Source: Bacillus sp. es.034
GTDB lineage: Bacteria; Bacillota; Bacilli; Bacillales; Bacillaceae_B
Direction: 5' to 3'
Assembly (NCBI RefSeq): GCF_002563655.1
Contig: NZ_PDIY01000001.1
Coordinates: 1,545,501 to 1,609,500, forward strand
DNA: 64,000 nucleotides
The notes beneath the pieces are model-generated. The model ran no database searches. It saw only the letters and a list, made by a program, of their open reading frames with translations, and was not told the DNA's origin. The position numbers and the translations under genes were made by a program. Of this stretch, positions 17,408-26,965 are shown in pieces. Every line of letters starts with the position of its first letter. Position 1 is the stretch's first letter.

Positions 17408-17464
17408 AGTTGATCGCCTACTTTTTCGTTCTTAGATAGTGTATACATACCGGCGATTGTTTGT

Positions 17465-18547
17465 TCATTCCCACCATTTTGAAGAGGGGAAGGAATCTCC
17501 GTCCACAAGAAAGGTTTCCCCGATTTTAGGCGTTACAATGGGAACATTTCGTTCACTTCCGCTTTTTGTGACGCGTTCAATCGGATCTGTCCATTCATGG
17601 AAAGATAACGTGAAAGCCCCCCAATGAATGGGCAACAGCCATTTCCCTTTCACATCAAGATGGGCTTGGACGGTCTCTTCAGGGAGCATATGAATGGGTG
17701 CCCATCTGAGGTCATACTGTCCGCATTCCATCATGGTCAAATCGAAAGGACCGTACAGCTCGCCAATCTTTTTGAAATGAGGACTATACCCACTATCCCC
17801 ACTGAAAAAGATATTGGAAGATGCCCCGCTGATACACCAGGAACACCATAACGAAGCGTTCCGGTCATTCAGGCTTCTTCCGGAGAAGTGCCGGGCAGGA
17901 GTACATGCGAATGTAAGGCCGGCCCATTCCTTTTCCTCCCACCAATCAAGCTCCACTATGTGATCAGAATGGATTCCCCAACGCTCCAAATGGCTACCCA
18001 CCCCAAGGGGAACGAAGAACTGCGTCACTTTGTTGCGGAGCTTTCGAATCGTTCCGTAATCAAGATGATCATAATGATCATGGGAAAAAATCACAGCATC
18101 GATGGAAGGCAGTTCATCGAGTTGAAAGGGAAGCTCCCTGCTGTACCTTTTTCCCCCAATCCACGGAAATGGGGAGGGGGCACTGCCAAACATGGGGTCA
18201 AGAAGCAGTCTCTTCCCGTCCATTTCAAGCATCGAAGCAGAGTGTCCGAACCACGTAACATTGGCCCCAGGACGGGGGTGGGAAAAAGATGGGAAAGCGA
18301 CTCTTGGAAGATCGACATCAGGTTTGCGGTTAGCATCTCGCTTTACGAGATCGCGGATCATGGAAACGGATGAAGAAAAGTTCGTTTCCAAAGAAGTCGG
18401 CGTCTGGTTTTGAAAGGATCCCTGTGAGTACTGAGGAGATGAATGAACCCGTTCACCAGCAGGTTTTTTACCAAATGCGGGGTAGTATTTTACAATCAGA
18501 AAGGCGGTCAATAGGATAGTGAATAGCAATATAAGTATAATGGTCAT
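17465..18547 (-). CDS. Metallo-beta-lactamase-fold hydrolase (NAPE-PLD/UlaG-like), membrane anchored
   Basis: A 360-residue protein with one N-terminal membrane helix (about 3-20). The hydrolase domain shows WFGHSASMLEMDGKRLLLDPMF, the zinc motif FSHDHYDHLDY, FFSGDSGYSP, MECGQYD and the final IHWGAFTLSFHEW. This matches the NAPE-hydrolysing phospholipase D type of MBL enzymes, which cleave phosphodiesters, though the substrate in Bacillus is unknown. The anchor puts the domain on either membrane face; positive residues do not settle which. Confidence 0.82.
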   Translation of the reverse strand: MTIILILLFTILLTAFLIVKYYPAFGKKPAGERVHSSPQYSQGSFQNQTPTSLETNFSSSVSMIRDLVKRDANRKPDVDLPRVAFPSFSHPRPGANVTWFGHSASMLEMDGKRLLLDPMFGSAPSPFPWIGGKRYSRELPFQLDELPSIDAVIFSHDHYDHLDYGTIRKLRNKVTQFFVPLGVGSHLERWGIHSDHIVELDWWEEKEWAGLTFACTPARHFSGRSLNDRNASLWCSWCISGASSNIFFSGDSGYSPHFKKIGELYGPFDLTMMECGQYDLRWAPIHMLPEETVQAHLDVKGKWLLPIHWGAFTLSFHEWTDPIERVTKSGSERNVPIVTPKIGETFLVDGDSFPSSKWWE

Positions 18548-18701
18548 GGATAATCTCCTTTTAGCTATTACTATCGCAGATTCGTACGTTCCTGTCCAAA
18601 CGCAAGGTTATCGTCATTCATGACGAGCCGATTCATCTTCGCAAGACGAAAAGACTAAGAGTACAATGAAGGTAAGAGAACAATGGTGAGGAGGAGAAAC
18701 G

Positions 18702-19820
18702 ATGAAAAAGATATTGATTGGAATCGGGCTCATACTCATAGTAGCTCTTGGGGCATTTTTCGGGCCGAAATTGTATGCAAGCCTGACCCAGAAATCGTTG
18801 GGCAGTGAAGCGGTGAAATCCGAGTCGATCGATGAAGACCATGAACTTGCCACCTTTGCGGGTGGGTGCTTCTGGTGCATGGAACCGCCCTTTGAAAAAC
18901 TGGACGGCGTATACTCGGTCATTTCAGGATATACGGGCGGCGAAGAAAAAAATCCGACCTATGATGAAGTATCCTCCGAACAGACGGGACATGTGGAAGC
19001 GGTTCAAATTGAATACGATCCTGACGTCATCACCTATGAGCAATTACTGAAAGTCTTCTGGAGGCAGATCGATCCGACGGATGCCGGTGGACAATTCGTC
19101 GACCGTGGACCCCAGTACGTGAGCGGGATTTTTTATCATAGTGAAGAACAGATGAAGGCAGCTCAGAAATCAAAAAAGGAATTGGAAGCTTCAGGGCGTT
19201 TTGATGGAGAAATTGTAACGGAGATCCAGCCGGCCAAAACCTTTTACAAAGCCGAAGATTATCATCAGGATTATTATAAGAAAAATAAACTAAGCTATAA
19301 ATTTTATAGAAGTAATTCTGGCAGGGATGATTTTCTGGATGAAGCATGGGGAGATGACCGCCATATCGAACTCGAGACCCATTCTCTTTATCCGTCTTAT
19401 ACGGATGATGAATTAAAAGAAAAATTGACGGATATCCAATACAAAGTCACTCAGGAAGATGCCACGGAGGAAGCGTACAAGAATGAATATTGGGACAACA
19501 AGGATGAAGGCATCTATGTAGACGTCGTCTCGGGTGAGCCTCTATTCAGCTCGAAGGATAAATACAAAAGTGGAACAGGGTGGCCGAGTTTCACAAAGCC
19601 CCTCGTGGAAGATAATATAGTGGAAGTGGAGGACCGGTCGTGGTTCACGGTACGGACGGAAGTCAGGAGTAAACACGCGGATTCCCACCTTGGTCATGTA
19701 TTTGACGATGGCCCAAATCCTACAGGACTACGGTATTGCATGAATTCAGCGGCTCTCCGATTTGTGCCGAAGAATGAGTTGGAGGAAGAGGGGTACGGTG
19801 AGTTTGTGTCTCAGTTTTAG
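18702..19820 (+). CDS. msrAB: Membrane-anchored bifunctional methionine sulfoxide reductase MsrA-MsrB
   Basis: A 372-residue fusion. Residues 5-25 form a signal-anchor helix. MsrA follows (about 47-205) with the catalytic GGCFWCME. MsrB (about 240-360) has [17 protein letters not shown] and catalytic Cys in [11 protein letters not shown], and lacks the CxxC zinc pairs of other MsrB forms. The pair reduces S- and R-methionine sulfoxide and here probably protects surface proteins outside the membrane. Neighbouring ohr suggests a general peroxide-defence area. The ATG follows GGAGGAGAAACG. Confidence 0.92.
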   Translation: MKKILIGIGLILIVALGAFFGPKLYASLTQKSLGSEAVKSESIDEDHELATFAGGCFWCMEPPFEKLDGVYSVISGYTGGEEKNPTYDEVSSEQTGHVEAVQIEYDPDVITYEQLLKVFWRQIDPTDAGGQFVDRGPQYVSGIFYHSEEQMKAAQKSKKELEASGRFDGEIVTEIQPAKTFYKAEDYHQDYYKKNKLSYKFYRSNSGRDDFLDEAWGDDRHIELETHSLYPSYTDDELKEKLTDIQYKVTQEDATEEAYKNEYWDNKDEGIYVDVVSGEPLFSSKDKYKSGTGWPSFTKPLVEDNIVEVEDRSWFTVRTEVRSKHADSHLGHVFDDGPNPTGLRYCMNSAALRFVPKNELEEEGYGEFVSQF

Positions 19821-19828
19821 ATTGAAAA

Positions 19829-19861
19829 GGGGGACGGACCTTCAATAAAGGTCCGTCCCCC
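19829..19861. repeat. Dispersed inverted repeat, copy 2 (likely terminator)
   Basis: GGGGGACGGACCTT (19829-19842) pairs perfectly with AAGGTCCGTCCCCC (19848-19861) between convergent msrAB and an oxidoreductase gene; a TTTTCAAT stretch follows on the minus strand. Confidence 0.85.
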
Positions 19862-19866
19862 ATCAT

Positions 19867-21057
19867 TCATCTGTCCAATTTCACGATTTCTGCATCCGGG
19901 TTGGGACGGTCGAGGATAAGGTCCCGCAGGATGTTGGCTCCAAGCATGCTGTATACGGTGCCGTTTCCGCCATAACCGAGCAGATAATAAATCCTGTCTT
20001 TTTCAGGATGTTTTCCGATGTAAGGAATGTTGTCCAGGGACTCCCCGAAGCTTGCCCCCCATGCATAGTCCATCTTGATCTTCAGGTCGGGAAACAGTTT
20101 CTGTACTTCTTTTTCAATCCGCTTTCCGCGTTTTTCGATTTTCTTCTCATTTTGAGGCGCTTCAGCAGGGTCTTCGTCCAATCCGCCGGCAATGATGCGA
20201 TTGTCTACCGTGGTGCGCATATATAAATAAGGCCGCTTTGTCTCCCAGATGAGCGCTCTGTCATCCCATTGAGATAAATCTTCAATCGGTTCTGTCGCAA
20301 TGGCATAAGATCTGTTGATGTCTGAGCCGACTTTCTTATTCAAGGGTGGCGTTTCATAGCCTGTTGCATGGATCAGGTGCGTTGCTTGAATGATCCCGTC
20401 AGGAGTATGGACATTTACACCTGTAGAATGTTCTTCTATGCTTGTTGCTTCGAGATTTTCAAAAATCGTTGTTTGCTTTCCTTCTTTTAAATAATCAAAT
20501 ATCCCATTCACGAATTTGTATGGATTCACTTCTGCGTCACCATGAGTGATCAATGCGCCGGCCTTTGAAAACGGCAAGCGGTCTTTCATTTCTTTACGAG
20601 ACCAATATTCCACAGGGAAGCCGTGCTCATTCAAGGTTTTATATTCTTTCTTTAACTTTGGAACATGTCGGGATGTGCTTGCATAGTAAATGCTTTTCCT
20701 GCGGATGAAATCAGGAGAAACCGGTAAGTTCATCGCTACCTGTTCAAGATTCTCCACTGCTTCCAAACATAAGGAATAAAAGCGAACCGCCTTTTCTTCT
20801 CCGATCTGATCCATCAAATCATGAAGCATGACGTCATTGGAAAATTGAAGCAGCCCTGTATTGGCGGATGAACTGCCGGCAGCAAGCGTCCGTTTTTCAA
20901 TGATGGCGACATTCAATCCTTCCTGGACGAGTGAATAGGCGCATAATGCCCCGGACATCCCGCCCCCAATGATGACTGCATCATACTTTCTATCAAAATC
21001 TTCTTTTCTATTTTTTAATGTCGTTGGCCAAAACAATTGACCATTGTGTAATTCCAT
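19867..21057 (-). CDS. FAD-dependent oxidoreductase (DAO family)
   Basis: A 396-residue protein with the FAD-binding Rossmann motif at about residues 28-33 (AVIIGGGMSGALCAY) and the second dinucleotide patch EKRTLAAGSSSANTGLLQ. The C-terminal domain includes GGLDED and GYGGNGTVYSMLGA. Family members oxidise glycine, D-amino or N-methyl amino acids. The substrate is unknown. I start at ATG 21057 behind GGGGGCACCAGG; the frame continues upstream to 21150 without ribosome site. Confidence 0.82.
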   Translation of the reverse strand: MELHNGQLFWPTTLKNRKEDFDRKYDAVIIGGGMSGALCAYSLVQEGLNVAIIEKRTLAAGSSSANTGLLQFSNDVMLHDLMDQIGEEKAVRFYSLCLEAVENLEQVAMNLPVSPDFIRRKSIYYASTSRHVPKLKKEYKTLNEHGFPVEYWSRKEMKDRLPFSKAGALITHGDAEVNPYKFVNGIFDYLKEGKQTTIFENLEATSIEEHSTGVNVHTPDGIIQATHLIHATGYETPPLNKKVGSDINRSYAIATEPIEDLSQWDDRALIWETKRPYLYMRTTVDNRIIAGGLDEDPAEAPQNEKKIEKRGKRIEKEVQKLFPDLKIKMDYAWGASFGESLDNIPYIGKHPEKDRIYYLLGYGGNGTVYSMLGANILRDLILDRPNPDAEIVKLDR

Positions 21058-21171
21058 CCTGGTGCCCCCATTGAGTAATGAATTTATTCCTATTCCATTC
21101 CCTTGAAGTGGGGAGATTAAAACATGTGAAATCAAAAAAAGGATGGGCATTCATTTGCCCATCCTGATGCG

Positions 21172-21594
21172 TTAAAATAATTCAGTATTCAATTCCACTT
21201 CGATATTTCCGTTTGTCGCTTTGGAATAAGGACATACACCATGTGCTTTTTCCACCAGTTGTTTGGCTTCATCCATTTCTACACCATTTACGGCAACTGA
21301 GAGGACAACGCCTAATTTAAATCCGCCATCTGTATCCTTCCCGATTGACACTTCAGCCGTTACATTGGATTGGATTTTTTTCTTCTCCTGGCGGGCCACT
21401 AAGTTAAGAGCGCTGTCGAAACAAGCCGCATATCCAGCTGCAAATAGTTGTTCAGGATTCGTTTCCCCGTCTGCCCCGGAACCTCCAAGAGCTTTTGGCA
21501 TGCCCAAGGCAACATCCAATACTCCGTCACTGCTTGTTACTTTACCGTCACGGCCACCTTTAGCCGTTGCTTTTGCTGTGTATAATGCATTCAT
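21172..21594 (-). CDS. ohr: Organic hydroperoxide resistance protein (Ohr family)
   Basis: A 140-residue OsmC/Ohr-fold peroxidase with both reactive cysteines, one in AAGYAACFDSAL and one in HGVCPYSKAT. It reduces organic hydroperoxides in the cytoplasm. I start at ATG 21594, nine bases from GAGGAG; the GTG at 21603 directly abuts it. It is divergent from ohrR, which should repress it until the regulator is oxidised. Confidence 0.93.
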   Translation of the reverse strand: MNALYTAKATAKGGRDGKVTSSDGVLDVALGMPKALGGSGADGETNPEQLFAAGYAACFDSALNLVARQEKKKIQSNVTAEVSIGKDTDGGFKLGVVLSVAVNGVEMDEAKQLVEKAHGVCPYSKATNGNIEVELNTELF

Positions 21595-21616
21595 TTCTTT
21601 CACTCCTCTTTTTTAG

Positions 21617-21626
21617 TTGTGCACAA
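21617..21626. promoter_or_regulatory. Palindrome TTGTGCACAA in the ohr leader
   Basis: A perfect 10-bp palindrome about 20 bp downstream of the predicted ohr start of transcription; possibly a second OhrR contact site. Confidence 0.4.
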
Positions 21627-21644
21627 TTTAACTTTGCAAAAATA

Positions 21645-21673
21645 ACTATAAACGATTGCATTTAAGTTGTCAA
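21645..21673 (-). promoter_or_regulatory. Sigma-A promoter of ohr
   Basis: On the minus strand TTGACA (21668-21673), 17-bp spacer, TATAGT (21645-21650). Confidence 0.78.
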
Positions 21674-21685
21674 CAATTAAGTTGT
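21673..21685. promoter_or_regulatory. OhrR operator candidate
   Basis: ACAATTAAGTTGT matches the ACAATT/AATTGT style of Bacillus OhrR sites and touches the ohr -35 box. Confidence 0.6.
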
Positions 21686-21697
21686 GTGAAATTTAAT

Positions 21698-21726
21698 TTG
21701 ATAATTGATACTTTTTTTTGTATGAT
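21698..21726 (+). promoter_or_regulatory. Sigma-A promoter of ohrR
   Basis: TTGATA (21698-21703), 17-bp spacer, TATGAT (21721-21726). Confidence 0.65.
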
Positions 21727-21764
21727 AATCACAATTAGTATGTTCAAGAAAGGAATCGACATGT

Positions 21765-22193
21765 ATGAAGGATCCACTTTTATTGGAAAACCAGATCTGT
21801 TTTAAAATATATACAGCGGAGAGGGAGATCACGAAGCTTTACCGGAGTTTATTGGAGGAAATCGGAGTCACGTATCCTCAATATCTGGCTTTGCTCGTGT
21901 TATGGGAAGAAGAAACGATATCGGTAAAGGAACTTGGAAGGAAGTTGTTCCTGGACTCAGGAACCTTGACTCCCATGCTGAAAAGGATGGAAGCGAACGG
22001 ACTGGTGGAGCGGAAGCGTTCGTCAGAGGATGAGAGAAGTGTCATCATCAGTCTGACGAATAAAGGACGGGGGATGAAGGAGAAAGCAGAATGCGTCCCG
22101 ACCCGTTTATTGGAGAGGCTTGAGATGGATGGTGACGAGCTTTCGAAGTTGGATCAGACATTGACGACGATCCTCGATAAACTGCAAAATTAA
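21765..22193 (+). CDS. ohrR: OhrR, MarR-family organic-peroxide sensor
   Basis: A 142-residue MarR protein close to B. subtilis OhrR: LENQICFKIYTAEREITKLY with the sensing Cys12 (equivalent to Cys15), VTYPQYLALLVLWEEE, LDSGTLTPMLKRME and DERSVIISLT. Oxidation of the single N-terminal Cys releases it from the ohr operator. It is divergent from ohr. Confidence 0.92.
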   Translation: MKDPLLLENQICFKIYTAEREITKLYRSLLEEIGVTYPQYLALLVLWEEETISVKELGRKLFLDSGTLTPMLKRMEANGLVERKRSSEDERSVIISLTNKGRGMKEKAECVPTRLLERLEMDGDELSKLDQTLTTILDKLQN

Positions 22194-22197
22194 GAAA

Positions 22198-22222
22198 GGA
22201 GGGTGACTACTGTCACCCTTAT
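22198..22222 (+). terminator. Terminator of ohrR
   Basis: AGGGTGAC (22200-22207) pairs with GTCACCCT (22212-22219), followed by TATTTT. Confidence 0.75.
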
Positions 22223-22223
22223 T

Positions 22224-22517
22224 TTAATGAGACCCGTTTTCCCCCTTCTCCCCCCGAAAAGCCAGCACCGAAGTCTTTAAAGAAGCATAATTCCCAATTG
22301 CCGCATAACCGTAAAAAAAGCCCATGAATATGCCCGTGACGGGATGGCCCCTGTGGCTGATGAAGATCGAGATGAAAAGCCCGAACAGGACGGCGATATT
22401 CGGTACCAGAAAAGCACGTGGTTTAAAGAAGACTTTGATCAGCTGGGTTAACAGGATGATGACGGGAATGGCAATGACGGCATCCCAGAAGTTTGTGTGA
22501 ATGGTAGGGAAATCCAT
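22224..22517 (-). CDS. Small membrane protein of unknown function (holin-like size and layout)
   Basis: A 97-residue protein with three predicted membrane helices (about 13-31, 36-54, 59-76) and a charged C-terminus (RGEKGENGSH). The layout resembles small holin-like proteins, but no lytic enzyme or phage gene is nearby, so that is only a shape comparison. ATG 22517 has GGAGGCTTTAT upstream. Confidence 0.6.
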   Translation of the reverse strand: MDFPTIHTNFWDAVIAIPVIILLTQLIKVFFKPRAFLVPNIAVLFGLFISIFISHRGHPVTGIFMGFFYGYAAIGNYASLKTSVLAFRGEKGENGSH

Positions 22518-22574
22518 ATAAAGCCTCCAATAAGGGTTTTGTTCATACTATTTCCTTATTGTGTGAGATTTAAC

Positions 22575-22610
22575 AAAAAAAGATGACCCCTTAAGAGGGA
22601 GCATCTTTTT
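22575..22610 (-). terminator. Probable terminator of the flavin reductase gene
   Basis: AAAAAGATG / CATCTTTTT and CCCTT/GGG pairs form an interrupted hairpin ending in a T7 run on the minus strand; it overlaps the stop codon. Confidence 0.6.
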
Positions 22611-23142
22611 TAAATCGCGCGTTCCAGCGTTCTGCCTTCTCGAGTGCAGACGTGTCGTTCACGATCTCACCAGGTTTGACGCCTGCACCGATCAGATAGT
22701 CTGTGAACTCCATATGGACGAATTCAAAAATGTAATTGAATTGCTGTACAAGGGGAAGTCCTTTGATTTTGGCAGAGCTTCCTCCGGTAATCACCACGTA
22801 CGCCTTTTTCTTCGTAAGCTCTTCTTTCAGGTTGAAGCGCTCGTCGCGCAAATACTGACTCCATCGGTCGAAGAAATTCTTCATCGGACCGCTCATCCCA
22901 TACCAGTAAAGGGGAGTTGCAAATAATAATACATCATGCTCTTCCATCATCCGGACCAGCTTTTCATAATCATCCTCGACAGGGAGAAAACCACCTTCAG
23001 CGTGACGCAGGTCTTCAATCGGTTCGATATGAAGATCGGCAAGGGAGACGATGGTATGGTCGGTACCTTCGACGATTTTTTTCGCAAGATACTCGGAGTT
23101 TCCGTTCTTTCGTGTGCTTCCTAAAAGGGCCAGTACTTTCAT
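22591..23142 (-). CDS. Flavodoxin-fold NAD(P)H-dependent FMN reductase
   Basis: A 183-residue protein with the FMN phosphate loop GSTRKNGNSEYLAK, then FATPLYWYGMSGPMKNFFDRW, the typical second FMN-contact segment. It probably reduces quinones, azo or nitro compounds. I start at ATG 23142, eight bases from AAGGAGTG; the frame extends further upstream without a ribosome site. Confidence 0.85.
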   Translation of the reverse strand: MKVLALLGSTRKNGNSEYLAKKIVEGTDHTIVSLADLHIEPIEDLRHAEGGFLPVEDDYEKLVRMMEEHDVLLFATPLYWYGMSGPMKNFFDRWSQYLRDERFNLKEELTKKKAYVVITGGSSAKIKGLPLVQQFNYIFEFVHMEFTDYLIGAGVKPGEIVNDTSALEKAERWNARFKKDAPS

Positions 23143-23260
23143 AGATGAACACTCCTTTATACAATTCATTATATTGGGCTTCAACAGCCTTTAATGCCAA
23201 TTTCATGTAATGGGATTCTTAATGGTTATGAGTATCTCATCCTTCCTGCAACCTCGGATG

Positions 23261-23713
23261 CTACCGTCTCCGGAACCCTTCCTCACGCAGATACAACGCT
23301 GCTTCATCATACCCTCCGAAGCTGTCCTCCAGGTTATCACCGGCATAGATATTCCAGCGGTCATCTTCTCCAATCAGCATGAGGGAGTGCCCTTCTGCAT
23401 CTTTCCATAATTGTTCCACGGGAGGTGCGACTTCTTCTTCCGTTGCCAGGTGATCAATCGACGCACGAATGATCCCCCGCAGTTCATCTGCCGAAAAATC
23501 ACGGATATTCACGAGTCCTTTTTTGGCTTCATAGTCAGGAAGACTGCCTGTGTAAACAAACCCGTTCCCGTTCGGGTGCAGGTGATAGACGACGGTCGTT
23601 TTTTCATAGAGACTGTCTTCAAAGTGGAAGTTCACCCGGTTCAGTGAAACGTCCTTGCGGGTAAGCTCGGGAAATTCTTCTATGAGAGCTAATTTATCTT
23701 CAAATGTCAGCAA
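23261..23713 (-). CDS. Conserved hypothetical protein
   Basis: A 150-residue soluble acidic protein. It has a distinctive VYHLHPNGNGFVYTGSLP segment, a helix with FSADELRGIIRASIDHL, and a C-terminal LIGEDDRWNIYAGDNLEDSFGG. It lacks a signal peptide and known catalytic motifs. It is divergent from the DEAD-box helicase gene with about 100 bp between starts. I do not recognise a family. Confidence 0.7.
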   Translation of the reverse strand: MLTFEDKLALIEEFPELTRKDVSLNRVNFHFEDSLYEKTTVVYHLHPNGNGFVYTGSLPDYEAKKGLVNIRDFSADELRGIIRASIDHLATEEEVAPPVEQLWKDAEGHSLMLIGEDDRWNIYAGDNLEDSFGGYDEAALYLREEGFRRR

Positions 23714-23785
23714 TGTGATTCCTCATTTCATTTTACGATTTTCCCATTATAACACAGTGCCCTATTTTCTATAGAGGATTACGGG

Positions 23786-23791
23786 TATAAT
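23786..23791 (+). promoter_or_regulatory. Probable -10 box of the helicase gene
   Basis: TATAAT at 23786-23791; no good -35 hexamer is seen at 17 bp. It shares bases with an ATG that would otherwise be taken as the start codon. If transcription began here the leader would be very short (about 15 nt). Confidence 0.4.
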
Positions 23792-23813
23792 GGGTATCAA
23801 AGAGGTGACCCCA

Positions 23814-25244
23814 TTGAATGATTTTACTTCCTTAGGAATTCAACCTAAGTACGTTAATGCTTTAAAAGAACAATCCATAACAGAACCGACGCCGATTCAG
23901 AGCGAAACCATCCCTGTATTATTAAATGGTGAGGACGTGATTGGACAGGCGCAGACGGGTACGGGAAAAACGATGGCGTTTCTACTGCCCATGCTTGCGA
24001 AAATCGATCCTGAAAAAGATGAAATCCAGTCCCTTATCGTGACTCCGACGAGGGAGCTTGCGATTCAGGTAACCGCTGAATTGAATCAAATCCTTTCTTC
24101 TGTGGAAGATGATATACATGTATTAGCCGTGTACGGTGGTCAGGATGTGGAGAAACAGATTAAGCGGCTGAAGAACAAGGCGATTCATATCGTGATCGGT
24201 ACACCGGGACGACTGCTTGATCATGTGCGCCGGGAGACAGTCGATCTTTCAAATGTGAGATTCCTGGTATTGGATGAAGCGGATCAGATGCTTCATATCG
24301 GCTTCTTCGATGAAGTGGAATCGATCATCCGCGAGACGCCGTTCACCCGCCAGACCGCCCTGTTTTCAGCGACGATGTCCAAGGATATCCGCAAGATCGG
24401 GAAGCGCTACATGAATCAGCCTCATAATGTGCAGATCCGTGAAAAAGAGAAGATTGTACAGGAAATTCAGCAGGAAATCGTGGAAACCACGGATCGAGAG
24501 AAGCTGGATGCCCTCAGTCAAACGATTCACGACGTCCAGCCGTTCCTTGGCATCATTTTCTGCCGGACGAAGAGGAGGGTCAGCAAGCTGCTTGGAGACC
24601 TGAAAGCGAGAGGATTTCTCGTCGATGAACTCCATGGTGACTTGTCCCAGGCGAAACGGGAAAATGTGATGAAGAAGTTCCGGGACGCGAAGCTCCAGCT
24701 TCTTATCGCAACGGATGTTGCTGCGCGTGGCCTTGACGTGGAGGGTGTGACCCATGTATTCAACTATGATATCCCTCAAGATGTGGAAAGTTACATCCAT
24801 AGAATCGGACGCACGGGCCGTGCCGGGAAAGACGGGCTTGCCATCACCTTTGTTGCACTGAAGGATAAGCAGGACCTGGAAACGATCGAGAAAGGCATCG
24901 GACGTTCCTTGCCCCGCCGGGTGGTGGAGGTTGTTTCTACCAAAGAAACCGCCAATCGTATGAAAGGATCCAGTGAAAGTGCAAAGGATCGCCGGGAAAA
25001 AAATATACAAGCGAGTAAGGAGAGAAAAGCAAGGTCTCCTCGGGGTGGCAGAACCAGGACGGGCGATAAAGATGGTCCGTCACGCAGTCGAAGATCCAAG
25101 GGTGAAGACACGAATCCCCGCCGCGGCGGTGGTGAATCATCGGGTACCTCCCGTGGTAAGCGAAGCAGCTCAGCTGGAAGAAATAACAGTGGTAATCAAC
25201 GAAATAGTGGCAGCAGATCCACCTCGAATCGAAGAGGACGCTAA
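23814..25244 (+). CDS. DEAD-box RNA helicase with basic RGG/RS-rich tail
   Basis: A 476-residue helicase with every family motif: Q motif (EPTPIQ), [35 protein letters not shown] and [10 protein letters not shown]. Residues from about 390 on are a basic, Gly/Ser/Arg-rich RNA-binding tail. It likely remodels ribosome or mRNA structures, as CshA-type helicases do. I choose the TTG start at 23814 (AGAGGTGA five bases upstream) because the ATG at 23790 overlaps a TATAAT that looks like the promoter -10 box. Confidence 0.92.
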   Translation: MNDFTSLGIQPKYVNALKEQSITEPTPIQSETIPVLLNGEDVIGQAQTGTGKTMAFLLPMLAKIDPEKDEIQSLIVTPTRELAIQVTAELNQILSSVEDDIHVLAVYGGQDVEKQIKRLKNKAIHIVIGTPGRLLDHVRRETVDLSNVRFLVLDEADQMLHIGFFDEVESIIRETPFTRQTALFSATMSKDIRKIGKRYMNQPHNVQIREKEKIVQEIQQEIVETTDREKLDALSQTIHDVQPFLGIIFCRTKRRVSKLLGDLKARGFLVDELHGDLSQAKRENVMKKFRDAKLQLLIATDVAARGLDVEGVTHVFNYDIPQDVESYIHRIGRTGRAGKDGLAITFVALKDKQDLETIEKGIGRSLPRRVVEVVSTKETANRMKGSSESAKDRREKNIQASKERKARSPRGGRTRTGDKDGPSRSRRSKGEDTNPRRGGGESSGTSRGKRSSSAGRNNSGNQRNSGSRSTSNRRGR

Positions 25245-25250
25245 TCTCTA

Positions 25251-25286
25251 AGGCATGGTGACGAAAAAGTCATCATGCTTTTTTAA
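25251..25286 (+). terminator. Terminator of the helicase gene
   Basis: GCATGGTGAC (25253-25262) pairs with GTCATCATGC (25269-25278), followed by six T. Confidence 0.88.
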
Positions 25287-25377
25287 ATAGTAATGATATC
25301 TGAATATTCACATAAATAGTCTGAATCTGTTAATATAGTCCATATAAGATTTATAAATAGAGGGGATGGATGTACAT

Positions 25378-26958
25378 ATGCACGTGCCATTGGTGTTAAC
25401 GGATTTTCTCGATCGGGCAATGGAGTTATACGGGGATAAGGTAGCGATCATTGATGATGAAAAGCGTTTGACGTATAAACAGCTCGGTGACCGCGTGAAT
25501 CAACTGGCAAGGGGACTGATGGAATTCGGGATAGAAAAAGGGGACAAGGTGGCGTATCTTGCGCCCAATACGACGGAGATGCTGGAAGGATTTTATGGCG
25601 TCTACTCTGTCGGAGGGGTCATGACGCCTTTGAATACCAGATTAAAGCCTGCCGATTATCAATTTATCCTCACCCACAGTGAGAGTAAGGCCCTGTTTGT
25701 CGATGAGGAGCTCTATCCGTTGGTGGAGCCGATTCTTTCAGAGGTGCCTCACTTGAAGCATGTGGTGATCCACGGCACATCGAGGGACGGACACCCAGGT
25801 TATGAAGGTTGGCGCAGTTCGTTCGGCCGCGAGCCTTTCGAACGTATTGAACTGGAAGAAACGGATATCGCGTCCCTTCTCTATACGAGTGGGACGACGG
25901 GAGATCCGAAGGGAGTCCTACTCACCCACAGGTCCAATTACCTGCATGCCCTATCGTCCATGCACCATTTACGGGTGACGGATCAGGATACGCTTCTTCA
26001 CGTCCTGCCCATGTTCCATGTGAACGGTTGGGGGTCACCATTTTATTATACGGCCAACGGTGCGACCCAGGTGATGCTTCGAAAAGTCGAACCGGAAGTG
26101 ATACTGGATAAAGTGGAGAAGCATGACGTGACGGTGATGCATATGGCACCGACCGTTCTCAACATGCTTCTTGAGAGCTATCCAGACAGGGACCGGTCAA
26201 TTGGACAAAATGTAAGGGTTATCATTGCCGGGTCTGCGCCTCCACCGGCATTCGTCCGGAAAGTGGAGGAAAATCTAAAATGGGAATTCATCCAGGTATA
26301 CGGGATGACAGAAATTTCACCTCTTATCACGACTTCTATAATAAGATCTTCGGAACAGGACCGGCCAAAGGAGGAGAAATACCGCCTGAAGGCGAAAGCG
26401 GGATACAGCATGATCGGGAGTAAGGTGAAGGTGGTCAACGAACTCGGGGAAGAGGTGCCTCATAATGGTAAAGCGATAGGCGAAATCGTGACGAGGACCA
26501 ATACGGTGATGGAAGGGTATTATAAAAATCCGGAAGCAACCAATCAGACGATCAGGGAAGGATGGCTGCATACAGGAGATATGGCGACGGTCGATGAAGA
26601 CGGCTACATCGAAATTGTCGACCGGATGAAAGACGTCATCATAAGCGGTGGAGAAAATATTTCTTCCATCGAGGTGGAGGGAGCCCTTTACGAACATGAA
26701 GGTGTCCTAGAAGCAGCGGTTGTGGCCATTCCCCATGAACGATGGGGGGAAGTTCCCCATGCAGTGGTGGTTCTAAGAGACGGTCACACATTAACTGAAC
26801 AGGACTTGATTGATTTTACGAGAGAAAAGCTTGCCCACTTCAAGGCACCAAAGAGCATTACTTTTGCGAAAGAATTACCTAAGACCGCATCGGGAAAGAT
26901 TCAAAAAGTGGTGATCCGAAAAGAGTTTTGGAAGAATCATGATCGGATGGTTCATTAA
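25378..26958 (+). CDS. Acyl-CoA ligase (AMP-forming, fatty acid type)
   Basis: A 526-residue ANL-superfamily enzyme. Core motifs are LLYTSGTTGDPKGVLLTH (P-loop), VYGMTE, GWLHTGDMATVDEDGYIEIVDRMKD and the C-terminal catalytic Lys in PKTASGKIQK. It activates a medium- or long-chain acid to acyl-CoA, feeding beta-oxidation (fad genes at 49-55 kb). ATG 25378 is preferred because AGAGGGG (25359-25365) abuts the ATG at 25366. A TGAATATTCA palindrome upstream (25301-25310) is a partial FadR-like half, weak. Confidence 0.9.
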   Translation: MHVPLVLTDFLDRAMELYGDKVAIIDDEKRLTYKQLGDRVNQLARGLMEFGIEKGDKVAYLAPNTTEMLEGFYGVYSVGGVMTPLNTRLKPADYQFILTHSESKALFVDEELYPLVEPILSEVPHLKHVVIHGTSRDGHPGYEGWRSSFGREPFERIELEETDIASLLYTSGTTGDPKGVLLTHRSNYLHALSSMHHLRVTDQDTLLHVLPMFHVNGWGSPFYYTANGATQVMLRKVEPEVILDKVEKHDVTVMHMAPTVLNMLLESYPDRDRSIGQNVRVIIAGSAPPPAFVRKVEENLKWEFIQVYGMTEISPLITTSIIRSSEQDRPKEEKYRLKAKAGYSMIGSKVKVVNELGEEVPHNGKAIGEIVTRTNTVMEGYYKNPEATNQTIREGWLHTGDMATVDEDGYIEIVDRMKDVIISGGENISSIEVEGALYEHEGVLEAAVVAIPHERWGEVPHAVVVLRDGHTLTEQDLIDFTREKLAHFKAPKSITFAKELPKTASGKIQKVVIRKEFWKNHDRMVH

Positions 26959-26965
26959 GGAAAGG

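Noticed and set aside
22224..22517. Phage holin
   Set aside because: The size and helices fit, but no endolysin, tail or other phage gene lies nearby; kept as an unknown membrane protein.
23790..23792. ATG 23790 as helicase start
   Set aside because: It lies inside a probable TATAAT -10 box; TTG 23814 has a well-placed ribosome site and begins at the Q-motif N-terminus.
24366..25010. 214-codon minus-strand frame under the DEAD-box helicase gene
   Set aside because: The plus-strand frame has every helicase motif; the minus frame has no family features.
25782..25792. GAGGGACGGAC, 11 bases of the dispersed repeat, inside the acyl-CoA ligase gene
   Set aside because: It encodes a plausible surface-loop segment of the ligase, has no second arm and falls in a coding sequence; probably coincidence.
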